Positions 34,560 to 48,122 of a DNA stretch of 64,000 bases are shown here, in pieces. The notes under the pieces are model-generated. The model was not told the origin of the DNA, made no database searches, and saw nothing but the letters and a program-made list of their open reading frames with translations. The stretch's first letter is position 1. Every line of letters begins with the position of its first letter. The DNA is from Methyloligella halotolerans (lineage in GTDB: Bacteria > Pseudomonadota > Alphaproteobacteria > Rhizobiales > Methyloligellaceae), in assembly GCF_001708935.1 (NCBI RefSeq), contig NZ_MASI01000001.1, positions 831,240 through 895,239 of the forward strand. Reading direction: 5' to 3'. A program made the translations under genes and the position numbers.

Positions 34560-35464
34560 ATGAAAATCGCTCTCATGGCGCGAAACGCCAACCTCTACAG
34601 CCATCAGCGGATCGTGGAGGCTGCGGAGGCGCGCGGTCACGAGATCGAGGTCATCAACACGCTGCGGGTGTCGATCAATATCAGCTCGGGCCGGCCCATG
34701 CTGTATCACCGGCTGCAGCATCCGCTGGAAGAGTTCGACGCGGTCATTCCGCGTATCGGTGCCTCGGTGACGGCATACGGTCTCGCGGTGCTGCGGCAGT
34801 TCGAGGTGATGGGCATCTATCCCATGAACGAATCCGTCGCGATCGGCCGCTCGCGGGACAAGCTGCGCTGCATGCAGCTGCTTGCCCGAAGGGGCATCGG
34901 CCTGCCGAGCACGGCCTACACCAACGATCCGAAACAGGCCGAAGACGTCATCAAGCTGGTCGGCGGTCCCCCGGTGGTGATCAAGCTGATCGAGGGCACC
35001 CAAGGCATCGGCGTGGTGCTCGGCGAGACGATGCAATCGGCGAAGTCGGTGATCGAGGCGTTCCAGGGTGCCAAGGTCAATATCCTGGTCCAGGAATACG
35101 TGAAGGCCGGAGGCATGGATATCCGCGCCTGGTGATCGGCGACAAGGTGGTGGCCGCCATGAAGCGTCAGGGCCCGCCCGGCGAGTTCCGCTCCAATCTG
35201 CATCGGGGCGGACAGGCCTCCGCCGTGAAGATCACGCCGCAAGAACGGGCGACCGCCGTGAAGGCGGCGAAGACCCTGGGGCTGAACGTTTGCGGCGTGG
35301 ACATGCTGCGTTCGGAGCAAGGTCCGGTGGTCATGGAGCTCAACTCCTCCCCTGGCATCGAGGGGCTGGAGCGCGCCAGCGGCAAGGATGTGGCCTCGCT
35401 GATGATCGAGTTCCTGGAGCGGAACGCGAAGCCTCACAAGACGCGGACAAAGGGCAAAGGCTAG
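34560..35464 (+). CDS. rimK: Ribosomal protein S6--L-glutamate ligase RimK (frameshifted as assembled)
   Basis: ATP-grasp ligase that adds glutamates to the C-terminus of ribosomal protein S6. The first frame runs from [46 protein letters not shown] to [14 protein letters not shown] and stops at 35135. The second frame continues [34 protein letters not shown]...[22 protein letters not shown] to 35464. One missing base near 35125-35132 accounts for the break; restored length is 301 residues, matching RimK. Visible are [17 protein letters not shown] (ATP loop) and NSSPG (metal site). It follows the RimB-like gene by 40 bp. Confidence 0.92.
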
Positions 35465-35759
35465 CGCCTGCCGTCGCAGCCCGGGGGTCGGTGTTCGCCT
35501 TCGGCGGACCCGAACCGTTTTCCACAGGCTTTCCCGCGCCAAAAAATGGCTATTCTCAAGGTCTCTCGAAAGTCCCAAAATAAATTCAAGGGAGCGTGAA
35601 ACCAGAGGGCTTGCTCTGCGTTTATCCGCTCACCAAGCCTTGCGCCGGAGACCGTCTTATTGTGCGGCGCAGCAAATAAGGAGCTTGGCGAATACGTCTA
35701 CCTCTACGTAAACTGGTGGTTCGTCTCATAAAGACGTCCAACGGAAAAGGAGGCTTCCG

Positions 35760-35843
35760 ATGGAACTGACACAAGCCCTTTCGGCGATAACGGCCTTGAC
35801 CTCGTTCGGCTTTCTCGCCGCCGTTATCATCGGTATCGTATAG
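35760..35843 (+). CDS. 27-residue hydrophobic membrane peptide
   Basis: Codons read MELTQALSAITALTSFGFLA then AVIIGIV and a stop. AAGGAGG sits 5 nt before the ATG, a near-perfect ribosome site. Residues 9-27 form one membrane helix with no charge. It is followed by a rho-independent terminator, so it has its own transcription end. The region 35465-35759 contains no other gene. Too short for reliable family assignment; a small regulatory or scaffold membrane peptide is plausible. Confidence 0.65.
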   Translation: MELTQALSAITALTSFGFLAAVIIGIV

Positions 35844-35900
35844 CGTTTGGGGACGCTCAGGCCGGGGCGCCGAACCAAGGCCCCCGATGCCGGATCCGTA

Positions 35901-35934
35901 GGTCTCTCGCAAGTTTGCGAGGGGCCCTTTTTTT
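35901..35934 (+). terminator. Rho-independent terminator after the small membrane peptide
   Basis: CTCGCAA (35906-35912) pairs with TTGCGAG (35915-35921), then GGGCCC and seven T residues (35928-35934). It lies about 60 bp after the 27-codon gene. No other plus-strand gene lies between, so it most likely ends that transcript. Confidence 0.85.
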
Positions 35935-36108
35935 GCCCGACGCCTGCCGGCTTACACATCGCCTCACTGAGCTCGCCTTTTCACCCCGTCTTGCCGACAC
36001 CCGTATCCGGGTGAGACCATCCCGAGCCGGACTCGATAAGGGTCCGCTGGCGCAGCGCTTACGCCTGTGCGAACAAGGCGGCCCTCAATTGAACCGAGAG
36101 CGTGGCTT

Positions 36109-36738
36109 GTGAATCGGGAGCGCGGCGTGGCGCAGTGTTTGATGCTCGATGTCGATGGGGTGGCCGTCACCGGGCACCCTGAAGACGGACGATCTTGGGC
36201 AGCGGATATCGAGCAGGACCTCGGGATCGATCCGCATCGCCTACAGGACGTTTTCTTCGCTCCGTGTTGGGGCGATATCGTGCTGGGGCGGAAGAATCTC
36301 ATGGATGCGCTTCGGGCGTGCCTGCCGACCCTTTCCGCCTCCGTCACCCCGGAAGAATTTCTCGAATACTGGTTCTCGCGAGATGCGCGGCTGAACGAAG
36401 CTGTGATTGGTGCATGCGATGTTCTCCGCCGCCGTGGCTGGCGCATCTTCTTCGCCACCAACCAGGAGCATCTCCGCGCGCGCTATCTCATGGAGCGCTT
36501 GGGACTTGGACGGCATGTCGACGGAATGATCTATTCGGCGCGCATCGGCGCGAAGAAGCCCGAGGGCGCCTTCTTCAAGGCCGCGGCCAGGATCAGCGGT
36601 GCCGCGCCAGAGAAGCTGATACTCGTGGACGACTCGGAGTCCAATGTCGCTGCCGCCCGTCAGGCGGGCTGGGCTGCCCATCATTGGACGGACGGCGACG
36701 ACCTGTTGATGCTTCTGCAGGACCGGAAGACCGGCTGA
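36109..36738 (+). CDS. HAD-superfamily hydrolase
   Basis: 209 residues from GTG at 36109; earlier in-frame starts are possible and no start has a strong ribosome site. Motif I is CLMLDVDGVAVTG (nucleophile D and general acid D), motif II is FFATNQEHLRARY, motif III Lys is in GAKKPEGAFFKAA, and motif IV is ILVDDSESNVAAARQAGW. These place it in subfamily IA (epoxide-hydrolase N-terminal/phosphatase-like). Substrate is unknown. Its stop is 3 bp from the stop of the convergent metH gene. Confidence 0.85.
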   Translation: MNRERGVAQCLMLDVDGVAVTGHPEDGRSWAADIEQDLGIDPHRLQDVFFAPCWGDIVLGRKNLMDALRACLPTLSASVTPEEFLEYWFSRDARLNEAVIGACDVLRRRGWRIFFATNQEHLRARYLMERLGLGRHVDGMIYSARIGAKKPEGAFFKAAARISGAAPEKLILVDDSESNVAAARQAGWAAHHWTDGDDLLMLLQDRKTG

Positions 36739-36741
36739 GGC

Positions 36742-39426
<2,685 letters not shown>

Positions 39427-39453
39427 TACTCAGTCAGTTCCCAAACATTCCGG

Positions 39454-39550
39454 ATGTCATGCCCGGCCTTGTGCCGGGCATCTATGAACACCGTGATTCC
39501 AATCAGGCACCGTGGTCATGGATCACCGGGACAAGCCCGGTGATGACGCA
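39454..39550. repeat. REP-like palindromic element between the two metH genes
   Basis: Two hairpins are visible: GCCCGGCcttgtGCCGGGC at about 39461-39479, then CATCTATGAACACC, and CACCGGGacaaGCCCGGTG at about 39524-39542. The core (CCGGGCA...ATGAACAC) recurs in the element at 45022-45177, so this is a dispersed intergenic repeat. Confidence 0.75.
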
Positions 39551-39577
39551 TGAGGGTGCCGAACTTTCCGAATGCCC

Positions 39578-40638
39578 CTACCCCGTCACGAAGGGCTCCA
39601 GGCCCGACAGGCGGAGCTTGTGCTCCGGCGCGGGCATCTTGCGCGGAGCGAAGCCCTCGACCGCGTCGGCGATGGCCTTGATGTGCTCCGGCGTGGTGCC
39701 GCAGCAGCCGCCCACGAGGTTCAGCATGCCGTCCTTCGCCCAGGTCTCCAGCAGTGTGCCCATCATCTCCGGCGTCTGGTCGTATTCGCCCATCTCGTTG
39801 GGGAGCCCTGCGTTCGGGTACGCGCTGACATAGGCGTCAGCCACGTGGGCGATATCGGACACGGCGGGACGAAGCTGCTCGGCGCCGAAGGAGCAGTTCA
39901 GCCCGATGGAGAAGGGCTGCAGATGGCGCATGGAGCACCAGAAGGCCTCCGGCGTCTGGCCGGACAGGTTGCGGCCCGACAGATCGGTGATGGTGCCGGA
40001 GATCATGAGCGGCAGCTTAACGTCCATCTCGTCGAAGACCTGTTCCACGGCGAAGCCGGCCGCTTGGCATTCAACGTATCGAACACCGTCTCGATGAGGA
40101 TCATGTCGACGCCGCCCTCGACCAGGCCTCGGACCTGATCGGAATAGGCCTCGACCAGGGCGTCGAAGGAGGTGTTGCGATAGCCGGGATCGTTTACGTC
40201 CGGCGAGATGGAAGCGGTGCGGTTGGTCGGGCCCATGGCGCCCGCCACGAGCCTCGGACGGTCCGGCGTCTTCTCGGTCATGGCGTCCGCTGCCTCGCGG
40301 GCGACCTGGGCGGCCACGACGTTCATCTCCTTGGAGATGTCCTCCAGGTGATAATCCGCCTGGCTGATGGCCTGGGCGTTGAAGGTGTTGGTGCCGATGA
40401 TGTCGGCGCCCGCCTCCATATAGCCGGCATAGATCTCCTTGATGATCTCCGGCTGGGTGATCACGAGCAGATCGTTGTTGCCCTTCAGATCGTGAGGGTG
40501 ATCGGCGAACCGCTCTCCGCGATACTCTTCCTCGGAGAGCTTGTAGCTCTGGATCATGGTGCCCATGCCGCCATCGAGGATGAGGATGCGCTTCTTCACC
40601 TCCGACTTCAGATAAGCGATGCGTTCTTCGCGGGTCAT
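39578..40638 (-). CDS. metH: Methionine synthase MetH, homocysteine-binding subunit (frameshifted as assembled)
   Basis: Homocysteine S-methyltransferase domain, with zinc ligands that activate homocysteine. From [41 protein letters not shown] the frame runs to [13 protein letters not shown] at about 40065, then continues as [25 protein letters not shown] in the -1 frame to 39578. Adding one G (AAGCGGCC to AAGGCGGCC) repairs it to 353 residues. Zinc-site cysteines are seen in [10 protein letters not shown] and the [11 protein letters not shown] motif near the end. The start was chosen at 40638 because upstream codons lie in a REP-like repeat. Confidence 0.9.
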
Positions 40639-40649
40639 TCTTGTACTCC

Positions 40650-40728
40650 CGTCATCCCGGCGAAAGCGGGATCCAAATCGAAACTCTTTATCGCTCGGCT
40701 GGATGCCGGCATTCGCCGGCATGACCGA
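40650..40728. repeat. REP-like palindromic element between metH and metF
   Basis: GTCATCCCGGCGAAAGCGGGAT at one end and ATGCCGGCATTCGCCGGCATGAC at the other form two hairpins. This is the common proteobacterial 'GTCATTCCCGCGAAAGCGGGAATCC' type of intergenic repeat, related in style but not in core sequence to the other two elements. Confidence 0.72.
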
Positions 40729-40741
40729 GGCTTTGCGTGCT

Positions 40742-41668
40742 TCACGAAACGGCTTCGGCCGCCTCCAAATTGCTCGTGACTGCCGGCCGCAGGCCCAGCA
40801 GGTGACAGATGGCGTAAACCAGCTCCGCCCGATTGAGGGTGTAGAAGTGGAAATCGGTGATGCCCTGGTCAACCAGCTCGAGCACCTGCTCTGCGGCGAC
40901 AGCGGCAGCGACCAAATTCTGGGTCACCGGATGGTTCTCCAGCCCTTCGAAACGCTGGCCCAGCCAATCGGGCACATAGGTGCCGGACCGGGTCGCAAAG
41001 CTGGCGACCTGCTTGAAATTGTGGATCGGGATGATCCCCGGCGTGATGGGCACGGTGATGCCGCGCGCCCGCACCTTCTCGATGTAGCGGTAGAACACGT
41101 CGTTATCGAAAAAGAACTGGGTGATGGCGGCGTCGGCGCCCGCGTCGATCTTGGCCTGGAGATTGTCGATATCGGCCTCGACCGTCGGCGATTGGGGATG
41201 CTTTTCCGGGTAAGCCGCGACATGGACTTCGAAGGGGGCGATCTTCTTGATGCCCGCCACGAGATCCGCCGCGTTCACGTAGCCTCCAGGCGTCGGCTCA
41301 TAGGGCGCGCCCACGCCGCCCGGCGCATCGCCCCGGAGCGCCACGATGTGCCGGACGCCGATCTCCCAATAGTCGCGGATGACCTCGTCGATGTCTTCCT
41401 TCGTCGTACCGACGCAGGTGAGATGAGCGGCTGGCTTCAGAGCCGTCTCCTTCAGCACCCGGTCGATGGTGGAGTGGGTGCGCTCGCGGGTGGAGCCGCC
41501 GGCACCGTAGGTCACGGAAACGAAGTTCGGATGGAGCGGCGCGAGGGTGCCGATGGACGACCACAGGGTCTGCTCCATCTTGTCGGTCTTTGGCGGGAAG
41601 AACTCGAACGAGACGTTGATGTCGCCCGCGCACAGGGCGCGGCTTCTGTGATGATCGCGGTGAAGCAT
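40742..41668 (-). CDS. metF: Methylenetetrahydrofolate reductase MetF
   Basis: FAD enzyme that reduces 5,10-methylene-THF to 5-methyl-THF, the methyl donor for MetH. 308 residues from [29 protein letters not shown]. Signatures are SFEFFPPKT (with the catalytic Glu), [52 protein letters not shown] and [11 protein letters not shown]. Its ATG shares a base with the sahR stop (TAATG), so the two are translationally coupled. A longer open frame only reads sahR out of frame. Confidence 0.95.
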   Translation of the reverse strand: MLHRDHHRSRALCAGDINVSFEFFPPKTDKMEQTLWSSIGTLAPLHPNFVSVTYGAGGSTRERTHSTIDRVLKETALKPAAHLTCVGTTKEDIDEVIRDYWEIGVRHIVALRGDAPGGVGAPYEPTPGGYVNAADLVAGIKKIAPFEVHVAAYPEKHPQSPTVEADIDNLQAKIDAGADAAITQFFFDNDVFYRYIEKVRARGITVPITPGIIPIHNFKQVASFATRSGTYVPDWLGQRFEGLENHPVTQNLVAAAVAAEQVLELVDQGITDFHFYTLNRAELVYAICHLLGLRPAVTSNLEAAEAVS

Positions 41669-42720
41669 TACGCGGCGGCCTCCTCGACCGATGACGCGGC
41701 GCCGTCTTTGGCGGCTGAATTCGGCTTTTCTCCGGCGGCGCCGACAGACGCTTTCTCGGCGAGCCAGAGGGAAACGGTAAGTTTGCTTTCGTCGCCGGAG
41801 CCTGCAGGCGCCAGATCGTGATGGCTCTTCAGGTCGAGCCCAGCGTCGGCGCACCAGCGGCCGATCTGCTCGGAGGCGAGGCCCAACCGGCGGTGCGCCT
41901 GCTCCTCGCGAAGAAACTCGAGCTCGTGCGGCGCAAAATCGACGATGAGCAGCCTGCCGCCGGGCTCCAGCACCCTGGAGGCCTCCGCGATGGCGAGCGC
42001 CGGCTCTTCGAGAAAATGCAGCACCTGATGGAGGACGACCGCATCGGCCTCGCCGTCGGCAAGCGGCAGATGGAACAGATCGCCATGGCGGACCTGGGCG
42101 TGGGCCAGCCCCGCCCCTTCCAGCTTCATGCGGGCGTAGGACAGCATCTCATGGCTAACATCGAAGCCGAGGGCGCGATCCGCCTTGCCGGCAAACAACT
42201 CCAGTATGCGGCCCGTGCCCGTTCCGAGGTCGACGAGGAGATCGAACGGTCCCCGGCCCAGGGCATCAATCATCGCCTGCTCAACCTGATCCTCGGCGAC
42301 ATGGAGGCTGCGGATGCGGTCCCATTCCTTGGCGTGGGCCTTGAAATAGTTCTGAGCGGCCTCGGCGCGGGATTTCTGGACGGCGGTGGCGCGGGCGGCA
42401 TCGAGCTGGAGGACCGGATCGTCCCGATCGAGCCCCGCGACGATCGCCTCGGCAAGCAGCGCCTCGGGCGTTCCTTCCGCCAGACGGAAGAAGACCCAGC
42501 TCCCTTCCCGGAAGCGTTCGATGAGACCGGCTTCGGAGAGAAGCTTCAGATGACGGCTGAGGCGCGGCTGACTTTGTCCGAGAATCTGGGTCAGATCCTT
42601 GACGTTGAGCTCGCGACCCGACAGCAGCGCGAGGATGCGCAGGCGCGTGGATTCCCCCGCCGCCCGCAAGGCGGAGAGTGCGGGCTCCAACGACAATTTA
42701 TGGACGGCCATTTCTGACAT
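41668..42720 (-). CDS. ArsR-methyltransferase fusion regulator, SahR-like
   Basis: 350 residues: an ArsR-type winged HTH (about 1-85, LRAAGESTRLRILALLSGRELNVKDLTQILGQSQPRLSRHLKLLSEAGLIERFREGSWVFF) fused to a class I methyltransferase-like domain (LVDLGTGTGRILELFAGKADRALGFDVSHEMLSYAR). SahR regulators have this architecture and sense S-adenosylhomocysteine to control methionine-cycle genes. Being coupled to metF and upstream of metH strongly supports that role. ATG at 42720 was chosen; a TTG at 42756 is in frame, and no clear ribosome site precedes either. Loss of methyltransferase activity is not testable here. Confidence 0.87.
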   Translation of the reverse strand: MSEMAVHKLSLEPALSALRAAGESTRLRILALLSGRELNVKDLTQILGQSQPRLSRHLKLLSEAGLIERFREGSWVFFRLAEGTPEALLAEAIVAGLDRDDPVLQLDAARATAVQKSRAEAAQNYFKAHAKEWDRIRSLHVAEDQVEQAMIDALGRGPFDLLVDLGTGTGRILELFAGKADRALGFDVSHEMLSYARMKLEGAGLAHAQVRHGDLFHLPLADGEADAVVLHQVLHFLEEPALAIAEASRVLEPGGRLLIVDFAPHELEFLREEQAHRRLGLASEQIGRWCADAGLDLKSHHDLAPAGSGDESKLTVSLWLAEKASVGAAGEKPNSAAKDGAASSVEEAAA

Positions 42721-42735
42721 AAAGATATCTTTATG
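42718..42735. promoter_or_regulatory. 18-bp perfect palindrome over the sahR start: putative SahR operator
   Basis: CATAAAGATATCTTTATG is a perfect palindrome whose first three bases (plus strand) are the complement of the chosen sahR start codon. Position and symmetry fit an operator for autoregulation of the sahR-metF-metH transcript by the ArsR dimer. Attribution to SahR is inference from position. Confidence 0.8.
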
Positions 42736-42882
42736 CCTTTTTCGGCGTAATGACAAGTCGCCTCTTCGAGGTGGTTACGCCGTGCCTTTCCGGGCCGGCT
42801 TCGGGTTCCTCGAGACAGGCAGTGACATTGGCGTTGGGGCCAAATACCGTATTTCACATTCAGGCGGTACGGGGGCTCATTC

Positions 42883-43536
42883 ATGCTGGCGAGCAGCGCT
42901 TACACGGCACCGATCAAGAGGTTCGAGCTCTGGCTTCGCAAACGGATGCCGAGCCCGGTGCGGTATCTTTTGCGGGTCGGCAATCACATGGTGTCGCGTC
43001 AGGATCTTTCCCTGCACGTGCCCCCGCATTTGTTCGCCGATTGCCGCGTCTGCGCTTCACGGCTGGACATTCTGAAGGCCATGCCGCAGGGCGGATGTGT
43101 CGCCGAAATCGGGACCGATCAGGGGAATTTCGCCCGTCACATCCTGAAGGAGAACCAGCCTTCCGAGCTCCACCTGGTGGATATCGAGTTCTCCCGGCTG
43201 GCCAAGGATGTCGCAACCGATCCCGCCGTGAAATTGCACGGGGCTCTCTCCCATCTCGCGCTGGAGTCCTTCCCCGACGCTTCCTTCGACTGGATCTATC
43301 TCGACGCCGACCACTCCTATGAGGCGACCCTTCGCGACGCAAACGCCGCGGCATCGAAGGTGAAGCCGGGCGGCTATCTGGTGTTCAACGACTTCGCCCA
43401 TATCGATCCGCAGCTCGGCCGATACGGTGTGCATCGGGCGGTCGTCCAGTTCGCCGTGGAAAACGATTGGCCATTCGTCTGGTGGTCCTACGCGACCTCC
43501 GCCGTCTACGACGTGGCGCTGAAGCGGCCGGCCTGA
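42883..43536 (+). CDS. Class I SAM-dependent methyltransferase (Methyltransf_24-like)
   Basis: 217 residues. The SAM loop is CVAEIGTDQGNFARHIL (about 72-88), followed by LHLVDIEFSRL and DWIYLDADHSYEATLRDANAAASKVKPGGYLVFNDF, which is the motif II/post-II region of the Methyltransf_24 family. The N-terminal 60 residues (RFELWLRKRMPSPVRYLLRVGNHMVSRQDLS) are basic. Substrate unknown; related proteins are often in glycan or small-molecule methylation. Divergent from the sahR gene. Confidence 0.82.
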   Translation: MLASSAYTAPIKRFELWLRKRMPSPVRYLLRVGNHMVSRQDLSLHVPPHLFADCRVCASRLDILKAMPQGGCVAEIGTDQGNFARHILKENQPSELHLVDIEFSRLAKDVATDPAVKLHGALSHLALESFPDASFDWIYLDADHSYEATLRDANAAASKVKPGGYLVFNDFAHIDPQLGRYGVHRAVVQFAVENDWPFVWWSYATSAVYDVALKRPA

Positions 43537-43738
43537 GGCGGAAGCGCATTATTTGAATCGACGTCATTTGAACCGACGAGGTGTCAGCCGCCGAATGCGG
43601 GACCGACATCTGTTGGGCCGATTGTCGCCATTTGCGCGGCACGCCGTCTCACCGGCGTGGGAACCTGTCAGCGGATCTCCTCCAAGAACCGTTCCCCGCT
43701 CTTCCGCTCCCCCTTGCCAAACCGCCTCTCCTGTGTTG

Positions 43739-43754
43739 TTACGTTATAACATTA
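43739..43754. promoter_or_regulatory. Zur-like operator upstream of the COG0523 gene
   Basis: TTACGTTATAACATTA matches the symmetric form TAATGTTATAACATTA at 14 of 16 positions, the pattern known for alphaproteobacterial Zur boxes, with a central GTTATAAC palindrome. It ends 38 bp before the start codon. Zur control is inference from similarity and from the zinc-chaperone family of the gene. Confidence 0.75.
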
Positions 43755-43792
43755 GTGAGATGAGCCACGATTAAGCAAAGAGGAGACCCTCC

Positions 43793-45001
43793 ATGGCGGA
43801 CCGGCTGTTGCCCGTGACCGTGCTTTCCGGCTTTCTGGGAGCCGGCAAGACCACCCTGCTGAACCACATCCTTCACAACCGCGAAGGGCGGAAGGTCGCC
43901 GTCATCGTCAACGACATGTCGGAAGTGAATATCGATGCCGACATGGTCCGCGACGGCGGGGCGGACCTATCGCGCACGGAAGAGACCCTGGTGGAAATGA
44001 CCAACGGATGCATTTGCTGCACCCTGCGGGACGACCTCCTGACCGAGGTCAATCGCCTGGCGGCCGACGGGCGCTACGACTACCTGCTGATCGAGGGCAC
44101 GGGCATCGCCGAGCCCCTGCCCGTGGCGGCGACGTTCGATTTCCGCGACGAGGAGGGGCGAAGCCTCTCCGACGTGGCGCGTCTCGACACCATGGTCACG
44201 GTGGTCGATGCGGTGAACCTGATCCGGGACTTCGGCAGCAAGGCCCCTTTGAGCGCGCGGGGCGAGACGGCCGGCGAGGAGGACGAGCGGACGATCGTCG
44301 ACCTCCTGACCGATCAAATCGAGTTCGCCGACGTCATCGTCGCAAACAAGATCTCCGACGTGGACGACGCGGCCCGAGAGACGGTGGTGAAGATCATCCG
44401 CGCTCTAAACCGGGACGCCAAGCTGATCGAAGCCGACTACGGCCGCATCCCCCTCGACGAGGTGCTGGATACGGGCCGCTTCGACTACCAAAAGGCTCAA
44501 GAGCATCCGCTGTGGGCGAAGGAGCTCTACGGCTTCGCCGACCACGTGCCGGAGACGGAGGAATACGGCATCTCAAGCTTCGTCTATCGGGCCCGGCGGC
44601 CGTTCGATCCGGTGAAGCTGGATGCTATCCTGAAGCAAACCTGGACCGGGCTGGTGCGGGCGAAGGGCCATTTCTGGCTGGCGACGCGGCCGGACTGGTG
44701 CGGGGAGATCTCCATCGCCGGCAGCATCTGCCGCGTGTCCGGCATGGGATTCTGGTGGGCTGCCGTTCCGAAGCCGCGCTGGCCCGCGCACCCGGACTGG
44801 GAAGCCATGCTCCAGCGGAACTGGGATGCCGAGTTCGGCGACCGTCGCCAGGAGCTCGTCTTCATCGGGATCGGGATGGATGAGACAGCCATGCGGGCGG
44901 CCCTGGACGAGTGTCTGGTCGGGTCGGCGCAGCGGCCGAAGTTCATGCCCGGGCAATGGTCGAAGTTGCCCGATCCGTTCCCAAACTGGGCGGCGGCTTA
45001 G
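43793..45001 (+). CDS. COG0523 GTPase metallochaperone (zinc, CobW/ZigA-like)
   Basis: 402 residues. The N-terminal G3E GTPase domain has Walker [16 protein letters not shown] (about 13-27), Walker B-like [10 protein letters not shown], and the metal-binding motif GCICC (C73, C75, C76; [14 protein letters not shown]). The C-terminal CobW_C domain includes [22 protein letters not shown]. The length and sequence fit the ZigA/YciC zinc subgroup, which delivers zinc to enzymes during zinc limitation. A Zur-like box upstream supports that. GGAGA precedes the ATG. Confidence 0.9.
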   Translation: MADRLLPVTVLSGFLGAGKTTLLNHILHNREGRKVAVIVNDMSEVNIDADMVRDGGADLSRTEETLVEMTNGCICCTLRDDLLTEVNRLAADGRYDYLLIEGTGIAEPLPVAATFDFRDEEGRSLSDVARLDTMVTVVDAVNLIRDFGSKAPLSARGETAGEEDERTIVDLLTDQIEFADVIVANKISDVDDAARETVVKIIRALNRDAKLIEADYGRIPLDEVLDTGRFDYQKAQEHPLWAKELYGFADHVPETEEYGISSFVYRARRPFDPVKLDAILKQTWTGLVRAKGHFWLATRPDWCGEISIAGSICRVSGMGFWWAAVPKPRWPAHPDWEAMLQRNWDAEFGDRRQELVFIGIGMDETAMRAALDECLVGSAQRPKFMPGQWSKLPDPFPNWAAA

Positions 45002-45021
45002 GGGTGCCGAACACGACGAAC

Positions 45022-45177
45022 TGTCATTGCCCGGCTTTCGCCGAGATGACGGTTTCGTCGAATCGCGCCCTCTGCTGGGTCATTGCCGGGCTTGTCCCGG
45101 CAATCCATGAACACTGACGCCTGTTGAATGAACGACCACAGGGGTTATGGATCCCCGGCACAGGGCCGGGGATGACC
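45022..45177. repeat. REP-like palindromic element upstream of ettA stop
   Basis: Several hairpins are visible: CATTGCCGGGCTTGTCCCGG (45080-45100), followed by CAATCCATGAACAC, and ATCCCCGGCACAGGGCCGGGGATGA (45150-45174). The CCGG...CATGAACAC core is shared with the element at 39454-39550. The region 45002-45198 contains no gene. Confidence 0.72.
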
Positions 45178-45198
45178 ACCGAGCAAAAGCCCCGCCCC

Positions 45199-46856
<1,658 letters not shown>

Positions 46857-46957
46857 GGGTCGCCAGCTCGTCTTTCTGAAAGAAGTAGGAAAAGAGATAT
46901 GCCTCGCCGCTCTCTCTAACGAGGTCGCGGGCGGGAATCCAGCCCTGTTCAAATGGC

Positions 46958-47995
46958 TTAGCCGGAAAGAAGCTCCGGCAGGCGCTCCTTCAGCTTCTGG
47001 GCGAGAGCGTCCAGGGGATTGTCTTTCAGCGGCGTGATCTCCGCGAGGCTTTCGGCGAGCGCGTCCGGCGTCAGGTCCGCGATCGGAAGCACGCGGTACC
47101 AGCCGCGGTTGATGAGCAAGTCGCGATAGGCGCTCTCCTCCTCCGGCAGGTGCGAGGCTTTCGGAGTGAGTCCGATAGCGGGAATGCGGGCCGAGATCGC
47201 CTCCGACACCATGGAGCTGGAATCGGCGGTGCAGAGCACGACCTCAGCGCGGGCGAAGATGTCCGGCAGCGTGCTGGGGCCGGCGGTGCGGAAATCGACG
47301 AAGCGCTCCACGACCTGATCATCCTTTGCGAACGCCGCCAGCATGTCGGCCACGTAGTCGGGGGTGCGCCGGGAGGTGGAGATCATCCAGCGCATGCCCC
47401 AGCGTTTAGAGATCTCCCCGATGCGCGCGATGAGATCCTTCCACTCCCCCCGCCCGAACCGGAACGAGGCGGCATTGCCGCCGATCAGCAGCGCGGCCAG
47501 GTTGGGCGTGCGGTCCGGCCCGAATTGGATGATCTCATCGGGGCGGCCGAGCGTATCCGGATCCATGGGCGACGGCTTCAGGGTCACCATGTGGCGGGGC
47601 GCGTCCGCGTCACGCTCGTAGGACGAGATGACGAGCGTGAACTCCTTCGCGTCGAGATCGCGCAGCGAGCCGCAGAAGATGCTCGGCAGGTCCAGATAGC
47701 GGCTTACGCAGATATTCGGCATCAGGGTCTCGCCTCCGGCCGAGATGACGAGATCGGCCTCCGGCAGCTCCTCCGCTTCGATCCGGTAGGCCATGCGCAG
47801 CATGCGCGGCGGAAAGAAGCTCTCGGCATGGATGCGTGCGCGCAGCCACCGGGTCGGCACGATCCATTTCCGCCGGATCTCGATGCGCGTCACCTGAACG
47901 TCGCGAAGCCGCTTTAACGCCGCAATAACGCCTTCGGAGAGGTGATAATGTCCAGGTCGCGTATCTGCGAGGAACAAGACTTTGAGGGGCGGCAT
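46958..47995 (-). CDS. Mitochondrial fission ELM1-like family protein (DUF1022)
   Basis: 345 residues. [27 protein letters not shown] is the family N-terminus, with [53 protein letters not shown] and [25 protein letters not shown]. The last pattern (sequence SSSMVSEA with a GT-B type C-terminal fold) is typical of this family, known in plants as ELM1 and in bacteria as putative glycosyltransferase-like proteins. Bacterial function is unknown. Located about 100 bp upstream of ettA, same strand. Confidence 0.88.
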   Translation of the reverse strand: MPPLKVLFLADTRPGHYHLSEGVIAALKRLRDVQVTRIEIRRKWIVPTRWLRARIHAESFFPPRMLRMAYRIEAEELPEADLVISAGGETLMPNICVSRYLDLPSIFCGSLRDLDAKEFTLVISSYERDADAPRHMVTLKPSPMDPDTLGRPDEIIQFGPDRTPNLAALLIGGNAASFRFGRGEWKDLIARIGEISKRWGMRWMISTSRRTPDYVADMLAAFAKDDQVVERFVDFRTAGPSTLPDIFARAEVVLCTADSSSMVSEAISARIPAIGLTPKASHLPEEESAYRDLLINRGWYRVLPIADLTPDALAESLAEITPLKDNPLDALAQKLKERLPELLSG

Positions 47996-48122
47996 TGACC
48001 TACAAAAAGCCTCTCAGGCGGGAGAAAACGAACAAGAGGGTCGATCGACCCAGAAAGGGGCGTTGGGAACCGCACTCTGCCTCCCCAAGTGAGGCGAGTC
48101 GATGAGGAGCACGGAGATCGAG

